Part shown: in pieces, positions 58,542 to 64,000 of the stretch
How positions within the stretch are numbered: position 1 is the stretch's first letter
Layout: each line of letters opens with the position of its first letter
Assembly (NCBI RefSeq): GCF_963678635.1
Contig: NC_087066.1
Span: 25,561,736 to 25,625,735, forward strand
Source of the DNA: Symsagittifera roscoffensis
Taxonomy: Eukaryota > Xenacoelomorpha > Acoela > Convolutidae
Direction of reading: 5' to 3'
Length of the DNA stretch: 64,000 nucleotides
Notes under the pieces: generated by a model
The model's database searches: none
What the model was told of the DNA's origin: nothing
What the model saw: only the letters and a program-made list of their open reading frames with translations
Position numbers and translations under genes: made by a program

Positions 58542-59074
58542 GATCATTTCAACAAAAGATTGTCTGTTTATGTCCGTTTCAGGTCCCTCGGGATCTAGCA
58601 AAACTGATTTAATTTTTCAAATGCTTCTCAAAGGTACATTCTATCCATCGTATAACAAGATATTTTATTTTTATCTTCACGATCAACCCAAATACCGTTC
58701 CTTTGTTTCTCACAACAATTTTGATATTGGTTTTATAAAATTGTCCAGCTTTGAAATTGTTAATAAATTACTGGATTGCATGATTGTCTTTGATGATACC
58801 TGTGAAGAAATTTTTAATGAAAAAGATTTTGTTAAAATTAGGTACAGCAGGCCGACATAAAAATGTTCATGTTATTTATGTCAAGCACAATTTATTTCAA
58901 CAAAGTAAGCAATCACGTACAATAGATTTGAATACAACTCACTTAATTTTGTTCAAATCACCTCGAGACATTCAACAAATTGATTATTTAGGCAGACAAT
59001 TGAATCATGAAAAATTCTTTGTTTTCAATTACAAAATACCGCACACAATGAACTACATGCTATGTAAAGCGTAG
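58528..59074 (+). pseudogene. Packaging-type (A32/FtsK-like) ATPase, frameshifted
   Basis: The frame from the ATG at 58528 carries a P-loop, SVSGPSGSSKTD, at about 58575-58610. Here the usual glycine before Lys is serine (GxxGxSKT). A Walker B-like MIVFDDTCEE follows at about 58780-58810. Near 58825-58855 the reading frame shifts, and the downstream part (to TAG at 59072) has GRHKNVHVIYVKHNLF and LFKSPRDIQQIDYLGRQ. These blocks, in this order, are typical of the genome-packaging ATPase of Polintons and related viruses. It is the last gene of the rightward set. The frameshift separates Walker B from the sensor-like region, so the product is dead unless the shift is a sequencing error. Confidence 0.75.
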
Positions 59075-60800
59075 GTCATAGCTGAATAATTCAAAAACCT
59101 TTCAAAAGCATACATTCGTACCGTCTTTCAATAGAGATGACGTTTTCAAAAACTGATAATCGTGATGTGAACCGATTTTCTCCGTAGTGCAGTGACTGGA
59201 ATTGGAGGATCTAGGTTTTCCTTGACAGGTGTGTCTCTCGCTAGCACTTCGTTTTTCATTTGAAGCAACTTTGTCCTGCATTTGAAGTAACCTGCAGTTT
59301 TGGGATAGCACAGAGTGAAACTGTTTGTCCAGAACAAAGACAATGGGTGTACGACGTGGCAGCTTATCTTAACTGCTTCTTGTCAAATTTTTTCCCGCGT
59401 TGTTTGATTTCTTGGAAATAATTTTTATATAAAACGCAGCGGGCATCTTGAATTACTGCGGTTTTTTTTATCGTGTAAGTTTTTTGAAATTTGCATTATC
59501 AAATTCCTTTTAGTTTTCGATAAATCTTCAATTTTCATATAAGGTTCAGTGTAGTTTAAAGAAGTTTTAAAGACCACGAAATAGTTTTTTTTAATCTATT
59601 TCAAACCAATATTTAACTTTTTAAAAATATGGCTAGAATAGATAAACTAATTAATTAAATATGTAAAAGTAAACCAAGCTTACAGAATGAATACATTTTG
59701 TCAAGTTGAAAAAGTGGAAAAACAGCTAATAACACGTGTTTCAATTCCCTTCTTTATTAATATTATGAATTGTCATTAAGTATTTTGATTTTTTCTGAAT
59801 GTTTCGAAATTTGGTATATGATGGCTTGGCAGCTGTCTTTCTGAAGTTTCATTGTTTTTATTTCAGTAGCCTCAAGTGTTGTGTTAAGATACAGCATTTA
59901 GTATTCTTCCAGACCAAAAACAATCAATCGGTCGCATGCAGCTTATCTTGTTAGAAACTATGTGGCCCCATATTTCTCCGGCTCCAATATTGGGGATATG
60001 AGTATTTACTAACGTGTATCTGGAGTCTTTCTGGTTGTTTCTTTTTAGTCGCTTATCTTCGCCCTATCAAGTTTTCAATGATTATTTAGTTTTCACCAAT
60101 GGTCAAGTGTAGTTTAAAGCTTGACTTGAACTCAACAATTGAGTTTTATTCAAACCACGCTTACTTAATAGTCGAGGATCTCCAGTGGGAAACCTACGGA
60201 TGTGTCGTATTCACATGGGAAGTCAGCCTTTCTACCGATCCGTGAGCGAGGTAACCGTGTTGTTAATAAGAAGACTAAGTAAATCATTTCAATCAGTTCA
60301 CACGACGTGGGGGAAAATTAATGCCTTCAGCCGTTGGCTCAAAGCCAGGATACTATGAACTGTGCTTTGAACGTGGTTAAGTTCGCATCCAATCACTTTG
60401 TGCTTCAGGGACGTCGAACCAGGGAAAAGTTACTTTTTATGCCACTGTCTTATGTTCAACAGTTCTTATTGAGATCGAATGAATAACACTTTATAAAGGT
60501 CTCGGGATAACTAAAATCGACGGTTACCTTAGTAATGACAATAACAACAAAGGGAGTAAGCACAAGGCTATAATATATTTCGAGGTTGTGTTGAGCCACC
60601 AAGGGTTTGTACTAAGTCTCTAATACCTCTGGGATGGTACATGTATATGTATTTATAAGTTAAGTATTTATAAATCAATCTATCAATCACAAACAAATCA
60701 GTTATGAGCTGCAACACAAGACTCGTCCAAGCATGTTTTGCGAGAATTGCAATCCTTTTTTGTAGCGTGAGCTGTTCGGATAAATTCAGTAAAATAACCT

Positions 60801-60963
60801 GGCCCTCATCAGAGGTAAAGTGTAGTTTTAAAGGCGAAAAAAAAGCTTCAAACAACCGATGATTTTGAATTTAATCTTTCATCTAAATTAAAAATCATAA
60901 GTTGTTTGAAAATTTTTGTCTTAATTTGGCCCCTTAAACTACACCTAACCTTTTATGAGGGCC
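60801..60963. repeat. Long imperfect hairpin, array unit 1
   Basis: The segment starts GGCCCTCATCAGAGG and ends TTTTATGAGGGCC, with inner arms CTTCAAACAACC and GTTGTTTGAAAA and further pairing through TGTAGTTTTAAAGG and CCTTAAACTACACC. It is an imperfect inverted repeat of about 163 bp, the size and form of a small MITE or a folded RNA. Confidence 0.7.
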
Positions 60964-61505
60964 GATCTATCATTGCAAACCGTGAGCATTTTGATAATGC
61001 AAGTTAAAGTGACTTACACGATAGAACATATCTGCGATTCCTGATTCCCGCTGCATTTTTTATCAATGAGGTATAAAAATTACGCCCAAGATATCAGGCA
61101 ACGCGGTAGAGAACTGCTCACAAGAATATGGCAAAGACACGCTGCCACAGACCCATTGTCCTTGTGCTTGAGATACAGTTTAAGATTTGCTCTATGCTAT
61201 TCGAACACTTGGACATAAATGCTTCAAACTGAAAGATGAAGTGTTTACGAGAGACAAACCTTTCAAGGAAAATTTAGATCCTCTAACTCCATTTCTAGTC
61301 GCTGCATTACCAAGATAATCGGTTCACACCACAAATATCCGTTTCTGAAAAGGTCATTTCCAGTGTAAGACGGTACAATTGTTTGCTTTTTGAAAAGTGT
61401 TTGAATTACTTCTGCTATGACTGACGCGTTACATAGCTTGTGGACTTAATTGTGTGTTGTAATTTGTAATCGAAATTAATAATAACGTGCCAGGGATGTT
61501 GCTTT

Positions 61506-61554
61506 TAATCGAGTTGATCTTAAGTAAACGGTTTACTTAAGATCAACTCGATTA
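61506..61554. repeat. Perfect 49-bp palindrome, array unit 1
   Basis: Arms of 24 bp (left begins TAATCGAGTTGATC, right ends GATCAACTCGATTA) flank a single central G. There is no mismatch. It lies about 110 bp before the next unit start. Confidence 0.9.
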
Positions 61555-62989
61555 TAAGCAGTATCCATGAAAAAGAAGTTTGGTTTCGTTTCCAAACTAC
61601 GACAGGCTATTAATTCACTTGACAAGCTATGTAAAGCGTAGGTCATAGCTGTAGTAATACAAAGTTTTTTTTAATAAGCATACTTTCGTATCGTCTTTCA
61701 CTAGATATTACCTGTTAAAAGGAGTTTTAAAGACAACGAAAAAATTTATTTGATCTATTTCAAACCATAATTTAACTATTTTAAAATTTGGCTAGAATAG
61801 ATAAACTAATGCATTAAATATGTAAAAGTAAACCAAGCTTACAGAATGAATAGATTTTGTGAAGTTGAAAAAGTGGAAAAACAGCTAATAGTACGTGTTT
61901 CAATTCCCTTATTTATTAATATTATGAATTGTCATTAAGTATTTTGATTTTTTCTGAATATTTCCAAATTTGGTATACGATGGCTTGGCAGCTATCTTTC
62001 TGAAGTTTCATTGTTTTTATTTCAGAAGCCTCAAGTGTTGTGTTAAGATACAGCATTTAGTATTCTTCCAGACCAAAAACAATCAATCGGTCGCATGCAG
62101 CTTATCTTGTTAGAAACTATGTGGCCCCATATTTCTCCTGCTCCAATATTGGGGATATGAGTATTTACTAACGTGTATCTGGAGTCGTTCTGGTTGTTTC
62201 TTTTTAGTCCCTTTTCTTCGCCTTATCAAATTCATCGTAAATTTCAATGATTGTTTAGTTTTCACCAATGGTCAAGTGTAGTTTAAAGCTTGACTTTAGC
62301 TCAACAATTAAGTTTTATTCAAACCACGCTTACTTAATAGTCGAGGATCTCCAGTGGGAAACGTACGGATGTGTCGTATTCACATGGGAAGTCAGCATTT
62401 CTACCGATCCGTGAGCGAGGTAACTGTTATCTTCAACCGTGTTGTTATTAAAAAGACTACGTAAATCATTTCAATCGGTTCAAACGACGAGGGGGAAAAT
62501 TAATGCCTATAGCCGTTGGCTCAAAATCAGGATACTATGAACTGTACTTTGAACGTGGTTACATTCGCATCCAATCACTTTGTGCTTCCGGGACGTCGAA
62601 CCATGGAAAAGTTACTTTTTTATGCCACTGTCTTATGTTCAACAGTTCTTATTGAGATCGAATGAATAACACTTTATAAAGGTCTCGGGGTAACTAAAAT
62701 CGACGGTTACCTTAGTAATGACAATAACAACAAAGGGAGTAAGTACAAGGCTAAAATATTTTTCGAGGTTGCGTTGAGCCACCAAGGGTTTGTACTAAGT
62801 CTGTAATACCTCTGGGATGGTACATTCTAATGTGGTCAAACGGAAAAGTTATGTATTTATAAATCAATCTATCAATCACAAACAAATCAGTTATGAGCTG
62901 CAACACAAGACTCGTCCTAGCATGTTTTGCGAGAATTGCCATCCTTTTTTGTAGCGTGAGCTGTTCGGGTAAATTCAGTAAAATAACCT

Positions 62990-63152
62990 GGCCTTCATCA
63001 GAGGTGAAGTGTTGTTTTAAAGGCGAAAAAAAAGCTTCAAACAACCGATGATTTTGAATTTAATCTTTCATCTAAATTCAAAATCATAAGTTGTTTGAAA
63101 ACTTTTGTCTTAATTTGGCCTCTTAAACTACACCTGACCTTTGATGAGGGCC
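62990..63152. repeat. Long imperfect hairpin, array unit 2
   Basis: Counterpart of 60801-60963 with several substitutions. The outer arm now reads GGCCTTCATCAGAGG against TTTGATGAGGGCC, and the inner arms are kept. Confidence 0.7.
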
Positions 63153-63694
63153 GATCTATCATTGCAAACCGTGAGTTTTTTGATAGTGCAAGTTAAAGTG
63201 ACTTACACGATAGAACATATCTGCGATTCCTGATTCCCGCTGCTTTTTTTATCAATGAGGTATAAAAATTAGGCCAAAGATATCAAGCAACGCGGTAGAG
63301 AACTGCTCACAAGAATATGGCAAAAACACGCTGCCACAGACCCATTGTCCTTGTGCTTGAGATACAGTTTAAGATTTGCTCTATGCTATTCGAACACTTG
63401 GACATAAATGCTTCAAACTGAAAGATGAAGTGTTTACGAGAGACAAACCTTTCAAGGAAAATTTAGATCCTCTAACTCCATTTCTAGTCGCTGCATTACC
63501 AAGATAATCGGTTCACACCACAAATATCAGTTTCTGAAAAGGTCATTTCCAGTGTAAGACGGTGCAATTGTTTGCTTTTTGAAAAGTGTTTGAATTACTT
63601 CTGCTATGACTGACGCGTTACATAGCTTGTGGACTTAATTGTGTGTTGTAATTTGTAATCGAAATTAATAATAACGTGCCAGGGATGTTGCTTT

Positions 63695-63743
63695 TAATCG
63701 AGTTGATCTTAAGTAAACGGTTTACTTAAGATCAACTCGATTT
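63695..63743. repeat. 49-bp palindrome, array unit 2, one end mismatch
   Basis: Same as 61506-61554 but with the outermost base pair lost (right arm ends CGATTT), leaving 23-bp perfect arms. Confidence 0.88.
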
Positions 63744-64000
63744 TAAGCAGTATCCATGAAAAAGAAGTTTGGTTTCGTTTCCAAACTACGACAGGCTATT
63801 AATTCACTTGACAAGCTATGTAAAGCGTAGGTCATAGCTGTAGTAATACACAGTTTTTTTTAATAAGCATACTTTCGTATCGTCTTTCACTAGATATTAC
63901 CTGTTAAAAGGAGTTTTAAAGACAACGAAAAAATTTATTTGATCTATTTCAAACCATAATTTAACTATTTTAAAATTTGGCTAGAATAGATAAACTAATG

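Larger units (their letters stand above)
59057..64000. repeat. Tandem array of ~2.2-2.6-kb units, two complete and one partial
   Basis: The phrase GCTATGTAAAGCGTAGGTCA starts units at 59061, 61628 and 63816. Unit 2 to unit 3 period is 2188 bp. Unit 1 is about 375 bp longer because 59130-59560 has no counterpart in units 2 and 3. The first unit start is the last codons of the ATPase ORF, so the unit boundary lies in or next to that gene. Units share about 2 kb with scattered substitutions. The window ends inside unit 3. Each unit has a minus-strand open frame of about 95 codons (60568-60855, 62751-63044). The two differ by several replacement changes and show no recognised domain. Confidence 0.9.

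Noticed and set aside
60568-60855. Minus-strand ~95-codon frame, repeated at 62751-63044
   Set aside because: The two copies differ mostly by replacement changes and lie within a tandem array. No ATG-to-domain structure or known family.

Overview
The window is AT-rich nuclear DNA from an animal, most likely an invertebrate. Three host genes can be supported. Two of them have ordinary GT-AG spliceosomal introns. Most of the rest is degenerate transposable-element and tandem-repeat DNA. The mix (Polinton-like polymerase, restriction-like-endonuclease retroelement remnant, MULE remnant, LINE remnant) fits many invertebrate phyla, and I cannot name the species. There is no bacterial operon structure and no rRNA, tRNA gene or CRISPR array that I can support.

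Host genes: (1) a three-exon minus-strand gene at 1946-3216 for a 199-residue protein with four hydrophobic segments, family unknown; (2) an intronless plus-strand gene at 17305-17586 for a 93-residue HIG1-domain protein, the family of respiratory-chain assembly factors; (3) a five-exon plus-strand gene at 31491-36703 for mitochondrial 4-aminobutyrate aminotransferase (ABAT), complete, with all reading frames joining cleanly. The three are unrelated in function and lie 14 kb apart or more.

Repeat landscape from 1 to 42 kb: diverged tandem pairs at 4.7-5.8 kb and 9.7-11.9 kb; a decayed retroelement C-terminus at 13.8-15.1 kb; a dispersed family with internal tandem units of about 200 bp at 17.9-20.2 kb and again inside ABAT intron 1; a four-unit array at 22.5-29.8 kb made by duplication and internal deletion; a LINE remnant at 30.6-31.1 kb; a MULE transposase remnant at 40.6-41.1 kb; and a 51-bp minisatellite at 42.56-42.81 kb.

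Region 43.2-59.1 kb is one large decayed Polinton/adintovirus-like element. Its left half is read leftwards: a type-B DNA polymerase broken by frameshifts and stops, a three-finger C2H2 protein, and a protein with a basic nuclear-localisation-like tail. Its right half is read rightwards: a small PC4-like ORF, an ORF with an HxH motif, an unknown ORF, a DEDD-exonuclease-like ORF, two adjacent ORFs sharing a module, and a packaging-type ATPase. I found no integrase, capsid or protease gene. A 4.0-kb tandem duplication (48237-52239 and 52240-56252) copied the centre after the genes had already decayed, because both copies share the same lesions. A second duplication of about 760 bp lies in the polymerase. 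From the ATPase 3' end to the window edge (59.06-64.0 kb) there is a tandem array of units of about 2.2-2.6 kb, each carrying a long hairpin and a near-perfect 49-bp palindrome.
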